A stretch of DNA of 27,432 nt, from assembly GCA_000969725.1 (NCBI GenBank), contig JXSR01S033956.1. One strand, 5' to 3'. Under the pieces are notes generated by a model. It worked only from the letters and a program-made list of their open reading frames with translations, had not been told where the DNA came from and did no database searches. Each line of letters begins with the position of its first letter. The stretch's first letter is position 1. The stretch is from Ophiothrix spiculata. Lineage: Eukaryota > Echinodermata > Ophiuroidea > Amphilepidida > Ophiotrichidae. Shown here piece by piece: positions 9,690 through 19,215 of this stretch. Both the position numbers and the translations under genes were made by a program.

Positions 9690-10162
9690 GGGCGTCAGAC
9701 AGACAGTGAATCAGCGGTTGTAAAGAGTAAAACAGGAAACTTACTAACGTCATCATCAATTTTACTCTCTGAAGGCAGTCCAATGCAAGTACTTAAGGGT
9801 TTTCACGAATAAGGATTAAAAGTAACTCCGACCCGAACCTTCTTAAACCATCAAAAGTTTTACATCCAGCCAGCAATTCTGGACAATTGGAAGGGGGAAC
9901 AGCTTGATTTATTGTCGGATTTACGTCGCAGAGGAGAGTCTCTGATCCTTGGAGGAGATTGGCAGGCCCTGCAGATAGCCCAGGACATTGTGCCAAGTAT
10001 GGCACACTTTTCAATTTCAGGAATGACCAATGGGCCATACTGGAAACAAAACGTTTAGACGATGATTCAGGTACTGTGTCCGACTCTAGAATACCAAAGT
10101 GGAGAATTAGATTTATAAAGGAAGCACTGCAATTTCAACAACCTTTTTTGGAACAACAATAA
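9690..10162 (+). pseudogene. Kolobok-like transposase fragment
   Basis: One protein remnant runs across three frames. It carries KTGNLLTSSSILLSEGSPMQ (9729-9788), then after a frame change an IQPAILDNWKGEQLDLLSDL block with SLILGGDWQ (9862-9962), then DSPGHCAKYGTLFNFRND (from 9974) leading to an acidic region and a stop at 10160-10162. The GNLL..S..L, LQPA/IQPA..W and GGD....DSPGHCAKYG series is a pattern I associate with a repeated animal transposase family often fused to zinc-finger or THAP domains, probably Kolobok; that superfamily name comes from memory and is uncertain. The Asp at 9974-9976 and the Asp in GGD are the most likely catalytic residues. The C-terminal half is missing. Confidence 0.5.
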
Positions 10163-11114
10163 AGGAAAAGACAGGACCATCTGCACAAACATAGAAAACA
10201 CGCCAAATTTTAAAATACAGGTAAGATGTCAACTTAAAAATACACATACAATTAAACATTTTGTGCACAACATTTACACTTGGCAAAAATACAAAAAATA
10301 AAAAATCATTAACTTAATGTGGAGGTATGCAGGATGGAGACAATCCCTGGTAAAGAGGAACATGAAACGTTTGACGTTGGTTGCTAAGTGATTGTTTACT
10401 GTTGTTGAGTAATGGACCAACCACAGGTATTAAGGCGTTTTGGGCATTGGTTAGGCGAGGTAATTTCTTCATTCCTTTACCGATCATAGTGAAGAGAACA
10501 TCAAAAAATTGAAATTTGTATGCTGAATTGTATAACTTTTGTGAGGAAGGCATCTTCCAGGTTCATTTGAAAATTACCAGCGGAAACTTTGCTACTAATT
10601 CCTCTAGCTTTGTACATTGTCAGGCAAAATATCAGCAATTAATTTGCAGGGATTCTTTGTTGCCATTTTCCATCAGAATTCAAGGACCATTTTGTGGAAA
10701 TTTGTTGTGAATTTGGACTTAATTGGTAGGTGTCTTTTCATCATAAACATAAATTAGTAGCAAAGTATGCCTTAAAAAATCAAATTTTTACAAAAAGCAC
10801 CATCAATTTCACTGAATTCACGGATCCAGGTGTTTCTATGAGTGGGGTGATTATTTACATTTGATATCCATCAAATATCGGAACAGTATCATCAGAATTC
10901 TTGATTTGAATTGTCAACAGCCAAAATAAAAAGAAAGTCATATGTTGTATATGCTAGAGGCAGTTAATAGCTCAAAATCTCCACATAGGGAAAACCTATG
11001 GCAAGCGCTATCCAGTACCTATTCAAACATTCTGATTTTCATGTGGGGTGGCCCAGGCCTGGCAAATTTTGTGTCTCTGAACTTGTTTGGGCCATAACTG
11101 CATAGAATTTGGCG
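10163..11114. other. Spacer without a supported gene
   Basis: The longest open frames here are the minus-strand 10314-10553 and the + strand 10516-10710, which overlap at one end and carry no domain I recognise. The rest is AT-rich, with no palindrome or tandem repeat that stands out. Confidence 0.35.
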
Positions 11115-11748
11115 ATGGCAGAAACAAAAGTGGTCACCCTCATGCAAGGTATTGCCGAGGAAAACTTTCTTCAGGAAAAGTTACTTTATCAAGATGTACA
11201 GTGGAAGTGTGGTATCAAAAAAACACCCGTGTTCCTTGCTGAGGATGAGACATCCATCACTGCACATATTGCATCCACTGGAGACACAGAAACTTGTATG
11301 GTTTGCGGCAAGAAGGGTAGCAATCATATATCCCAGACCCAGAATGCGTGTTCTCTGAAAGTTGGTGATGTGGAGGAAGGATACAACACCACTGCTTTCA
11401 AGTCTTACCAGATTGACTCGTTGGCACGAGCTGTCATCATCAACCCACTCCATCCTGATTTATCCATTCTTAGTGCATGCAACTTGCACCCCCTTCAAGT
11501 CTGTCTTCATTTGCCATCAGTGGGATGAGTTACAGCACTTGTATGATTTACATCTAAAGGACATCTTGGGTCATATTGTTGACCAAGCTTCCGACGGTGA
11601 TGCCAGACAGCATACACTCATTGTAGAGACAGCATCCAGCAAAGCTACAAAAGGGCAAGACAACTTTCAACCAATCCCTGCTGAAGATGGCTTCTTTTAT
11701 ATATTCAATAAAGTGCCTCTCGATGATGGGTCGTACAACAGCTGGTAA
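11115..11748 (+). pseudogene. Broken ORF of an unclassified repeated family (SDGDAR block)
   Basis: The first frame (from about 11115 to 11490) contains ETSITAHIASTGDTETCMVC, KKGSNH, SLKVGDVEEGYNTTAF and LARAVIINPLHPDLS. After a frame change near 11480 the second frame carries LVHATC, FICHQWDELQHLYDLHLKDI and GHIVDQASDGDARQ, then FQPIPAEDGFFYIF, and reaches a possible donor (AGCTG|GTAAAC) at 11743-11748. The blocks follow one another as in a single conserved protein that I recall as a high-copy uncharacterised ORF in marine invertebrates. The Asp residues of SDGD could belong to an RNase-H-like site, but this is speculation. The C-terminal part is absent. No host gene is recognised. Confidence 0.5.
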
Positions 11749-11805
11749 ACTGCCTATATTTGGAATTTGTCTCTTTCCAACTTTTTACTTTGATTTTAAT
11801 TTTAG

Positions 11806-11961
11806 AATGAACAATGAATTCAACAGTCAAGGTGGGAATGATGGTTGTGGCTATAAAAAATGGGATCTGGAGCAAACTATGCAATTATTTGATACTGCAA
11901 ATGCTAACTACCCTACGCATCGACAGTTGAAGAAACATGGGCGTACCAGTGAATTTTACAG
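11806..11961 (+). pseudogene. Exon-like block, unrecognised
   Basis: Bounded by an acceptor (TTTTAATTTTAG) and a donor-like ACAG|GTAGAT, it is open throughout and encodes GYKKWDLEQTMQLFDTANAN followed by HRQLKKHGR. The spacing of hydrophobic residues suggests a small helical domain. It lies 58 bp after the preceding broken ORF on the same strand and could be its next exon. Confidence 0.3.
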
Positions 11962-12384
11962 GTAGATACGAAAAATTTATGTCACTCATGTGGTTGACTA
12001 CAGAGCACATGTTGCATGCAATTGAAAAAATGCCGAATTGTTATTCACATAAAGGCATTTAGCAAAAAATATGTTTGAAATAACGTGTATACACATGAGT
12101 GATATGCCTGTTAGTTGTCAATGGGGAGGGGGTAAATGGACCAAACATTAGAAAACCTGTTTGCGGAGGAATTATACGTCGAAACTCTTGATAAAGTAGG
12201 CCCTACCTTTAAAGAAATAATGTACAAAGGGACAATTAAAAAATTAGAAAATCTTGTCAAAGTAGCAGTCAATAAAACGATTTGTAATGTTTGAGCGAAT
12301 CTTTCTGAAAAAAAATACTAGCACTAATCTTTGCTATCGAATTTTTCCAACCAATTACTAGGGCCACCTTTGTAGCAATGGTGC
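11962..12384. other. Non-coding spacer
   Basis: AT-rich sequence with stops in all frames. No repeat, palindrome or splice pair stands out. Confidence 0.35.
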
Positions 12385-12939
12385 AAATGTAAATACGACC
12401 TTCTTTGGATATTTGACCAATCTAGTGGCCACACAAAAATGTCAGATAATGCATTAAATGTTACCAAACTTAATAAGAAGCCTGGTGGGAAACAACCACT
12501 GATAAGAGACACAGTTTGGAATGGACTCCCACAAAAACTGACAAGAGACACCGCTAAAGGAACAGAACCAAAAGGAGCAGAAATTATACTGCAAGAGAGA
12601 GGATATGACACATCACACTTGTCTTTAGCAGATATGAGATAAAATTCTTAGGGAATGTACAAAGGAAAAAAAATCACTTGAACAAATGATCGAGAAAAGA
12701 GAACATAAAAAGTATTTCTTTCCTAAATTTCACAGTGAACTTAACCCCATAGAACAAGTTTGGGGTCAGTCAAAAATTCACACATGGGCCAGATGTAACT
12801 ATTCAATAACAGGACTGAGAAAGCATGATGGACCTGCATTACACAGTGTGTGTCAGTGGATACTATGTTGAGATTCTTTAGGAAATGTAGTGACTATTTG
12901 AATGCCTATGGGGATGGACATACAGCAGGGAAGATGTAA
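12385..12939 (+). pseudogene. Tc1/IS630-like DDE transposase, C-terminal half
   Basis: The fragment starts in LLWIFDQSSGHTKMSDNAL with a catalytic-type Asp at 12415-12417, then KKPGGKQPLIRDTVWNG, a segment with GAEIILQERGYDTSHLSLAD, a stop at 12640-12642, and after a frame change FPKFHSELNPIEQVWGQSK whose Glu codon 12752-12754 is the third catalytic residue of the SP-LNPIE-LW motif. A further frame change near 12850 gives TMLRFFRKCSDYLNAYGDGH and a stop at 12937-12939. The sequence order matches a Tc1/mariner-IS630 superfamily endonuclease in which a long segment separates the last two acidic residues (about 110 residues here, against 34-41 in classical Tc1 or mariner). The N-terminal DNA-binding part and the first Asp were not found upstream. 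The three-frame reading shows it is dead. Confidence 0.75.
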
Positions 12940-13938
12940 GAAAATGTCGTCAAAAATTTACAAATCACACAGAACAATACATTATATGATATAAGGAATA
13001 GAATTTGAACACATACTGCTAACACTTTGAGAATTGTAACTAATTCTATGTAAGTAGCATAGGGTGCCTTTATAATTGGACTATATTTAAGAAATGTTGA
13101 TTATCAGTGATATGTGTTATTTTGGATCAAATGCATCATATTATGTCTAATACCACATTCTACATGAGTTTATGAAGAAATTTTAAATGTTGACCTTGAA
13201 TGTGCCAGTAAAATGGTGCAAAATTAAAATTGGCTTAACAAGTTTTGGACAATAAAACGGTAATTACGCCGCAATTTCAAGAGTATGCATTATTTTCGAA
13301 ATCTGTCTAACAAATTTTGTTAAACATCTTCTTCTCTTCTATCATTTAAGCCCATATTGAGAAATTGGTCAAAATTTGAAGAAAATATAGGCTATTCAAA
13401 AAATTGTTACTTTTTTGTACATTTTTGGGTAAAAAATGAAAAATAAAAAAAAAAATCAAAATCAAATTGTTAAAAATATAGGCATTTATATTTTTTATGA
13501 TTTTTCCTCAAAATATGCTAATGATATTCAAATGACAACTTCAGTGGAATAAAATCTATGATTCAAATTGTCTAAGTGTGATGTTCAGAATGATATGCTT
13601 TAAAGAAACTAATGATACAATTTATTCAAATTATAAAAAGTTGTTTTATAGATTAGTAGGTTAGGAAAAATAAGCCCTGTTGCACTGTACACTGTACAAG
13701 GAACCCAAATTGAATAGATCTCAAAATCCACCTCTTGACCGTTTTCAGTCTGTCTCACCTTTAGCTGACCGTTTCTCAAAATTGAATATCCTACAATGTT
13801 ATACCTTTCGATGTGAGACACGAAATATTTGTTTTCTACAAATAAATCTTATCTTCTAGGTTTTGACAGTCATTTCTTAATGTAAATATAAATTTTTCAT
13901 TTTTTTAAAATGCATTATCTGCTTTTTATCCTTTTCAG
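12940..13938. other. Non-coding AT-rich spacer
   Basis: Long A and T runs (for example 13437-13455) and stops in every frame. The minus-strand ORF 13609-13821 has no domain. A T-rich tract ending CTTTTCAG at 13938 serves as acceptor for the next exon-like block. Confidence 0.4.
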
Positions 13939-14256
13939 AATGATTCAATCAGCAAACCAATATTGGATATGGCGATGTTGGAGGAAGAAGTTTTCAACCT
14001 GCTGGATGACGTGTTTGAGCTGTATAAAGATAGGGGGATTAAAGGCAATAAACTGACAAAGGAGAAGTTACAGACGGGTGGAGACGACGCTGAATGTCAG
14101 AAGGACATTCTGGAGGAACATATATCAGGAGAGCTGACTATGAAGGAGTTAGAAGAGAAATGCACGGTCATTAACAGGAGGAAAGATGCTAGGTGCAATT
14201 TATGAAGGAGGTTGGAGAACTGACATGGGAGGATGCCACCTTCTGTATACCACTGC
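13939..14256 (+). pseudogene. Helical, charged exon-like ORF, unrecognised
   Basis: It opens directly after the acceptor CTTTTCAG and encodes KPILDMAMLEEEVFNLLDD, FELYKDRGIKGNKLTKEK, GELTMKELEEKCTVINRRKD and, after a one-base frame change near 14200, FMKEVGELTWEDATFCIPLL with a stop. Alternating hydrophobic and charged residues predict a helical bundle or coiled coil. Composition and the splice signal make former coding likely. The family is unknown and I assign no function. Confidence 0.4.
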
Positions 14257-15390
14257 TAAAGTAATGGACCGCTTTAAGTCATGTAATTTTAAATTTTAAA
14301 AGAAGACTTCCTGATGTCTGGAGGGACCATGTGGCTTCAGCTGCATGTCTCTCCAGAAATAACTACTTTTATCACATGTTCAGCCTTGAAAATATAACTT
14401 GCAGAATTGCCCCTACAGGTTGGTAAAGTTTCCCTGCTTCAGACTCACTATTTGTGCAGAAAGAAATAAGCTAAAGCAATGTTCAGAATCCTTGTAAAAA
14501 GGGAGAATCCAGTTTGTATAGCATCCCATTTAAAGTACTGTGCCCCTTGATTGATGCTTGATTTATACTGTGTATCTTTTATCAAGCACAACCTGTTAAT
14601 TAAGGAAATGGGGAAAAGTACCTTTGAAAGAAAAACAATTTTGGATCTTGAATTTTTGTGGCAAATTTATATATAATTGTGAAAGTACCAGCCATTTGAC
14701 TTTACTTCCTTAGCAATTAAAAAATTACCAAAATCTCATTTTTGGTTTAACTACTCAAAAAGCTCATTTTGATTAGGATTGCCAACATATTTCCCAAATT
14801 TTCAATATGTATGTTCTGCAATAATTTGCATTCCAACTGTTAAATCTTTTGGTAACATTTTGAAATTTTCAGAACTGGAACCTGCAACATATCAGACAAT
14901 GCTCATCCATATATCAGCAGCACGAAGCTGAAATGTATGAAGCTTTGATGGTCACACTTGGAATGATAGTGATTGCATTTGTATTCTAACGTAAGTTATA
15001 CATATATAAATTAACAAATTGATATCCCTTGGGCTCAGATACAACTAACGAGGAATCAGTGACCAGGTGATTGAGAAGAGTTACCATGTGAGCTCACTCT
15101 CCATGATGAAGACCTCTGTCATCATAAATTTATGTATGGCACAAGTCGACACAAATCTACAACGAGAAGAGCTAATACCTAAGAACTGGCAAGGGATGTA
15201 ACCATTGAAGACATTAAAGCGAACACGAGGCCTTCAAAACAGGACAGTTATATTCATAACAAAGAACTGCAACACATATTGACATAAAGGATAAGCAAGG
15301 TCTTAAATGAACAGAAATGTGCTGAAAATGTAGACCATGTTGACCACATTGACACAGCAGTTGAGAAAGTCAATTTTGACTGCGAATTAA
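14257..15390. other. Spacer with scattered coding-like scraps
   Basis: A short stretch at about 14310-14420 reads RLPDVWRDHVASAACLSRNN before an apparent donor (ACAG|GTTGG). Another at about 15180-15290 reads ELARDVTIEDIKANTRPSKQ. Both are on the + strand and look coding-like but are too short and too interrupted to name. The rest is AT-rich. Confidence 0.25.
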
Positions 15391-15535
15391 ACATTTACCC
15401 AAACTGCCAAGAGAGAACTTTATGGAACTCGGTGGCACATATGCCGTTTCTGTAAGCAGGATATATCTGTAGAACAAGCTGCTGAAGGGGTTCCTCTTGC
15501 ATGATTTCTTAAATACATTTGCTACAACTGTATAG
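15391..15535 (+). pseudogene. Exon-like block with paired CxxC knuckles
   Basis: The frame that starts after a stop at 15388 encodes TAKRELYGTRWHICRFCKQD, then a helix-like stretch ending VPLA, a TGA stop, then FLKYICYNCIG before the donor ATAG|GTAAGG. The two CxxC pairs (Cys codons 15442, 15451, 15520, 15529) lie about 22 residues apart, as in a small zinc ribbon. The single in-frame TGA separates them. The match of frame to the donor supports a real former exon. The protein family is unknown. Confidence 0.35.
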
Positions 15536-15897
15536 GTAAGGTCTGTATTCAATTAAACCAAGTAAGTCCTAACTTTTGAAGGCATTATTATGATTGCTAT
15601 GGTGTAATATAGGTAGCACTTTGCAATTTGGATAAAATTTGAAAGCATTTTGATAAGCAGACAAAATAATTAGAAATTGTAGCTGAATAGATTATGAAAT
15701 AATAAGTGCAGCTTAAAAAATAATTTTTTGATTCATTTTAGAGGCAAACTATTTATGAAAGTGATCAAGGATTAGATTTAGAAATTAGACTTTAGCATTA
15801 TGGTGTATGATATAAATGAAATCTAAATCTTGTCTTTAACTCTTTCTTCACATTTTATTTAACAAATGTGAGAGCGAAACCATTGGTCAACAAGGTA
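15536..15897. other. Non-coding spacer
   Basis: AT-rich, without open frames or notable repeats. Confidence 0.35.
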
Positions 15898-16205
15898 GAC
15901 ATTTTCAGCCTATTTTACAACTTGACCTCAAATGACCTTTGACCCTAGTATGTGACCTTTGACCTCATCAACATATTAGGATTCTTATATTATATCCATA
16001 AACCCAAGTTTGGTTCCAATCGGACTTCAACTTTTCAAATTAGGCCAAATTGACATTTTCAGCCTATTTTACATCTTGACCTCAAATGACCTTTGACCTT
16101 AGTATATGACCTTTGACCTCACCCACAAATGCGGATTCCCATGAAGCACCCATGACCCAAGTTTGGTTGAAATCTATCGAAGTATGGAGAAGTTAGAGGC
16201 AAATG
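15898..16205. repeat. Tandem 154-bp repeat, two units
   Basis: Unit 1 (15898-16051) and unit 2 (16052-16205) align from GACATTTTCAGCCTATTTTA through the TGACC-rich block to CCCAAGTTTGGTT and a shared TTAG-G-CAAAT end. The first 70 bases are nearly identical; the later part has diverged. A third partial start (CAACCCTTTTCAC) follows. It looks like an interspersed repeat that was tandemly copied. Each unit carries two DR1 motifs, listed separately. Confidence 0.85.
15933..16119. promoter_or_regulatory. Four DR1-type nuclear receptor motifs
   Basis: TGACCTTTGACCY occurs at 15933-15945, 15953-15965, 16087-16099 and 16107-16119. Read on the minus strand, three are exactly AGGTCAAAGGTCA, the consensus direct repeat with one-base spacing bound by HNF4, RXR heterodimers and COUP-TF; the first differs by one base. 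The pairs are spaced 20 bp apart, about two helical turns. Binding is inferred from the motif only. Confidence 0.6.
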
Positions 16206-16300
16206 TCAACCCTTTTCACAACAACAACAAGTTAGAGGCAAATGTCAACCCTTTTCACAACAACAACAACGCCGCCGCCAACAACAACAACGCCGACGCA
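16190..16300. repeat. 39-bp tandem duplication and AAC-rich tract
   Basis: The segment beginning GTTAGAGGCAAATGTCAACC occurs at 16192 and again at 16231, and each copy ends in an AACAAC run. The tract continues as GCC and AAC triplets to about 16300. The + strand ORF over this segment, rich in Asn and Ala, is a by-product of the triplet repeats. Confidence 0.7.
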
Positions 16301-17367
16301 GACATCCACTACTATGCCATAATCTCCCTTCTACTTTTCAAGCCAGGGGGATAAAAAGGGCGTTTGCAGAAGAAAGATCTACAAAAGTAGCCAGAGCTCC
16401 ATTGATTCCCGGATCATTGCTACAAGCAAAGGAGTTATTCCTTCAGGTACAAAACAAAACTTAGTACACTTGTTTACAATTTGTATGTCATTGCTGAAGT
16501 ACTGTGATTTTTATTTTTTTTGTGCGTATTCCCAAAAGCAACAGACTTATTAGTCCTATTGAAAAATTGTTGAAGAATATTCAACTTGCACAAAATATTA
16601 ACAGTATGGCTGTTAACTCTCTCAATATCACCTGTCAGTGGATTATACAAACGTTCAAACTACAGTAGCAACTCGTTAACAAATAGACGCTGGGAATATT
16701 GACAAAATAGATGTTATCAGAATTACATGTTATCCAACCAATTTATAATGTATAACTTATCTCTTTGGAATTGACAAACTATTACTTGTTTTCAGAAATT
16801 CTATGCGTTAATATCAGTTAACAAGTTGCCATTGCAGTTAATATTTTCCATTTGATACAACAGGATTTCAAAGTGTGGTCAAGACAATTGTTCAAACATT
16901 ATAGTATTGAAAGTGATCACATAGATTATTGTCAAGGCTTGCGGATCAACTTATGGGAAATTACAGTGTTTGAAAAATGATGCCGAAAGTGTTACCGATC
17001 TAAAGATTGAAATGATGGTGACGCATCTTCATCATGCAAATTTCAAAAAGTGAAAATTATTAGCCACAGAGTAGCGCCATACCCTATCCACTCGTCCAAT
17101 TCAATTATTTTCTGACTGACAAACCTATATGGTAGCGGAAGTCAGAAATTCAATTATGCCATAGACCGAGTGGTTATACAACAATCACGATAATGCCATC
17201 TAGGGAGACTCAGTGGCTTAATTGACATAGATGAACGTTTGATTTGAGAGGTCGAGGCGGGTCCAATAGAAGGGGAAAAACACAATGAAATTAATTATGC
17301 AGCTTTTATAGGGACTTACTGTTAATAAACAAACATAATAACATTTTTTCTTGATGTTTTTCAACAG
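16301..17367. other. Spacer, one short exon-like scrap
   Basis: At about 16350-16447 one frame reads KRAFAEERSTKVARAPLIPG and then LLQAKELFLQ before CAG|GTACAA, a possible exon end. Nothing else here is supported as a gene; the remainder is AT-rich with stops in all frames. Confidence 0.25.
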
Positions 17368-17671
17368 AATAAAACAGTTGGCTGTTCATTTCACTGGAAA
17401 AACAACGTATGGAGGAAAGCCCAAGTGTTAGGACTCACAACAGCATATCTTAGATAAAGAACATACCAGCTAATCCAAGAAATACTTGCAGTACCGTTCT
17501 TACCACAGGAGAAGATCTCTGAGATGTTTGAACAACTATTAAAGAGAATGTGGAAGAACAACATACCAGCTAATCCAAGAAATACTTGCAGTACCGTACT
17601 TACCACAGGAGAAGATACCTGAGATGTTTGAGCAACTAAGACAACGTGGAATTTCTGCTAAACTGCAACAG
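17368..17671 (+). pseudogene. MULE-type transposase exon, broken
   Basis: The exon starts after TGTTTTTCAACAG and ends at AACAG|GTAAGG. It encodes NKTVGCSFHWKNNVWRKAQ, VLGLTTAYLR, a stop, and after it YQLIQEILAVPFLPQEKISE with MFEQL. The G-C-x-FH-W/F...VWRK-Q-LGL-TAY...LLALPFLP-E-I pattern is typical of the segment that follows the catalytic core in MULE transposases, where His replaces the usual third-region chemistry landmarks. A 100-bp internal tandem duplication destroys the reading frame in the second half, and there is a TAG/TAA early on. It is a solitary exon; the catalytic Asp residues would be in upstream exons that I do not see. Confidence 0.6.
17460..17637. repeat. 100-bp tandem duplication inside the MULE exon
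   Basis: The segment beginning ACATACCAGCTAATCCAAGA is present at 17461 and 17561, with near identity for about 75 bases. The offset of 100 is not a multiple of three, so the second copy is read in another frame. Confidence 0.85.
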
Positions 17672-17819
17672 GTAAGGTGACTGAATGAACAGTATTGTGA
17701 TTTTCATATGACAGATGGAACAAAGATGAAAAGCAGAACTCTATCCCCGGATCACACCAGCATAAATGACCTGATCTGTTATTTTGTTAGTGTCAAATAC
17801 TTGTTCAAAATAAGGAGAC

Positions 17820-18065
17820 GTTTGTAAACACTTGTTAAGAACAGACTTGATGCAAAAAGGGACCCTTAAAATTTTTCACCCTTGTAAGGGGAGCTTTGAA
17901 AATAATTACAAAAAAATTTCCAATAAAAAGGGGGCTCTGAAATATTTTGAGGTAAAAAAAGGGGGTCCCTAAATATTTTCCGCTATAGTTGTTTTTTTTT
18001 TTCACCAGTCCCCCAAGTGTTTGTGAATCTATAATTGTTTTTTTTTTCATCAAGTGTTTGTGAAC
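17820..18065. mobile_element. Short TIR element with G-rich interior
   Basis: The left end GTTTGTAAACACTTG and the reverse complement of the right end GTTCACAAACACTTG match at 12 of 15 positions. The interior has AAAAAGGGAC, AAAAAGGGGGCTC and AAAAAAAGGGGGTCCC blocks. Near the right end, CAAGTGTTTGTGA preceded by a poly-T run occurs twice (18014 and 18051), so the end is duplicated. No clear target-site duplication was found. The minus-strand ORF here is a by-product of these repeats. Confidence 0.5.
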
Positions 18066-18586
18066 GATCCTAAGGCTTAAACTAAAGATTGAACTGGGAT
18101 AAAGGGAGCGGCAGATAAGGTGCGATTGCGCATATCAGAATCTCCTTTCTCTGTTTGTACCCTGTCCCCTCCACAGTCACAAACCTCTTCCTGAATTGTG
18201 TGGAAAGCAAAGGATACACATGTATTACCCTTTTATGTTTTTTATTGCCTAGGCCTATTCGGAGACAACAATGGTGGCTTTGCCTACCATAAAAGGACAT
18301 CATCACATTACTGTGTTATGTTGGAAAACCCCAGTTTTATGCTCTTTAGCTATGTCTGGGCATGATATCCTGGGACGTCCCTAGCTGTGGAAGGTGTCCC
18401 CATTTGATTATAGTTAATTTGTCCCCAAAAGTGAGCATTTTCAGGCCCCCCCCCCCCCCCCACACACACATATACACATCCCCACACATGATAGTACGCG
18501 CTTGGTTCTCGAGGCTCTATGACACATTAGAATTGTGCAATATCATTTTCTATTACTTGTAACTTTATTTTATTTTACAATTGCAG
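18066..18586. other. Spacer with C16 and CA/TA tract
   Basis: A run of 16 C (18446-18461) leads into ACACACACATATACACAT. The DNA before it (TGTCCCC and CCCCAAAAGTGAGCATTTT) looks like part of an interspersed repeat. No gene is supported. Confidence 0.45.
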
Positions 18587-18903
18587 ACTCCGGCATCAAG
18601 ATCTGCCAGTGCAGGAACACGCTGAATGAGAGAACATGAAAAGTTGACGACCTTAACGGAATGATGACAGAGGTGATAACCTTATTACGGGCAAATCATC
18701 ATAGACAGACAGTTGCCCTACCTACACGAACCATGCTACTGACTGAAAGACTGCCACGCTTCCTACCAGGATCATCGGCTGATGTTGTCATTATAGGAAG
18801 CAAAAGATGTTTCACAAATGTTCCAATAAAACAATATTTATATATAATGAGAAAGAAAGACATGTCCAGGAGAAAACTGGCTCATAAGTATTTTGAAATA
18901 TAA
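18587..18903 (+). pseudogene. Exon-like block, unrecognised
   Basis: After the acceptor TTTTACAATTGCAG there is a short frame with a stop, then a frame open from 18661 to 18903 (MMTEVITLLRANHHRQTVAL, later GSSADVVIIGSKRCF and a basic C-terminus RRKLAHKYF). No domain was recognised. It lies on the same strand between the MULE exon and the possible BEN domain and could belong to either element. Confidence 0.25.
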
Positions 18904-18912
18904 ACAATCCTG

Positions 18913-19215
18913 ATGAATATATTTCAAGTGGCTCTGATGGGTATGAAATACAACGATGAAGACTTGTCGCAGTATAATATTAAGGGGGAGGGGGGCTACT
19001 ACATGTATGGCAGGGTGGTCCAGAAAAGGAGCTTGGTGGAGGAAGTTGAGTTTAAGGCAATTATCGCCCAGGTGGAAAAGGAGTTTCCTGGCAGCACCAC
19101 AGGGGGTAATGGCGAGACGCTTTGTCGGTCTGTGGTAAATAAGTGCAACAAGACCAGACGGAAGCTACTTGACATCGTGCCCAATGCCTGGTGTTTAGTG
19201 CATCTATATACATAG
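18913..19215 (+). CDS. Possible BEN-domain fragment
   Basis: The open frame encodes KGEGGYYMYGRVVQKRSLVE, then EEVEFKAIIAQVEKEFPGST, and GETLCRSVVNKCNKTRRKLL before a short tail and stop. The order of a G-rich turn, a basic-Leu start, helix EF-AII-QV-KEFPG and a final helix with VNKCN-RRKL resembles the C-terminal half of BEN domains, which bind DNA or proteins and occur in chromatin factors and some mobile elements. The usual BEN domain is about 90 residues, which fits, but sequence identity is not visible and the call is tentative. It could start at Met 18913 or be an internal exon. Confidence 0.35.
   Translation: MNIFQVALMGMKYNDEDLSQYNIKGEGGYYMYGRVVQKRSLVEEVEFKAIIAQVEKEFPGSTTGGNGETLCRSVVNKCNKTRRKLLDIVPNAWCLVHLYT

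Noticed and set aside
10314..10553. Minus-strand 79-codon ORF (KFQFFDVLFTMIGKGMKKLP)
   Set aside because: It looks mildly protein-like, but there is no domain, no splice context and no continuation. It cannot be supported as a gene and would be the only minus-strand one.
12324..12611. Minus-strand 95-codon ORF
   Set aside because: Shadow of the Tc1/IS630-like transposase, which has clear motifs on the + strand.
16163..16354. Asn/Ala-rich 63-codon ORF
   Set aside because: Produced by the 39-bp duplication and AAC/GCC triplets; no other coding evidence.
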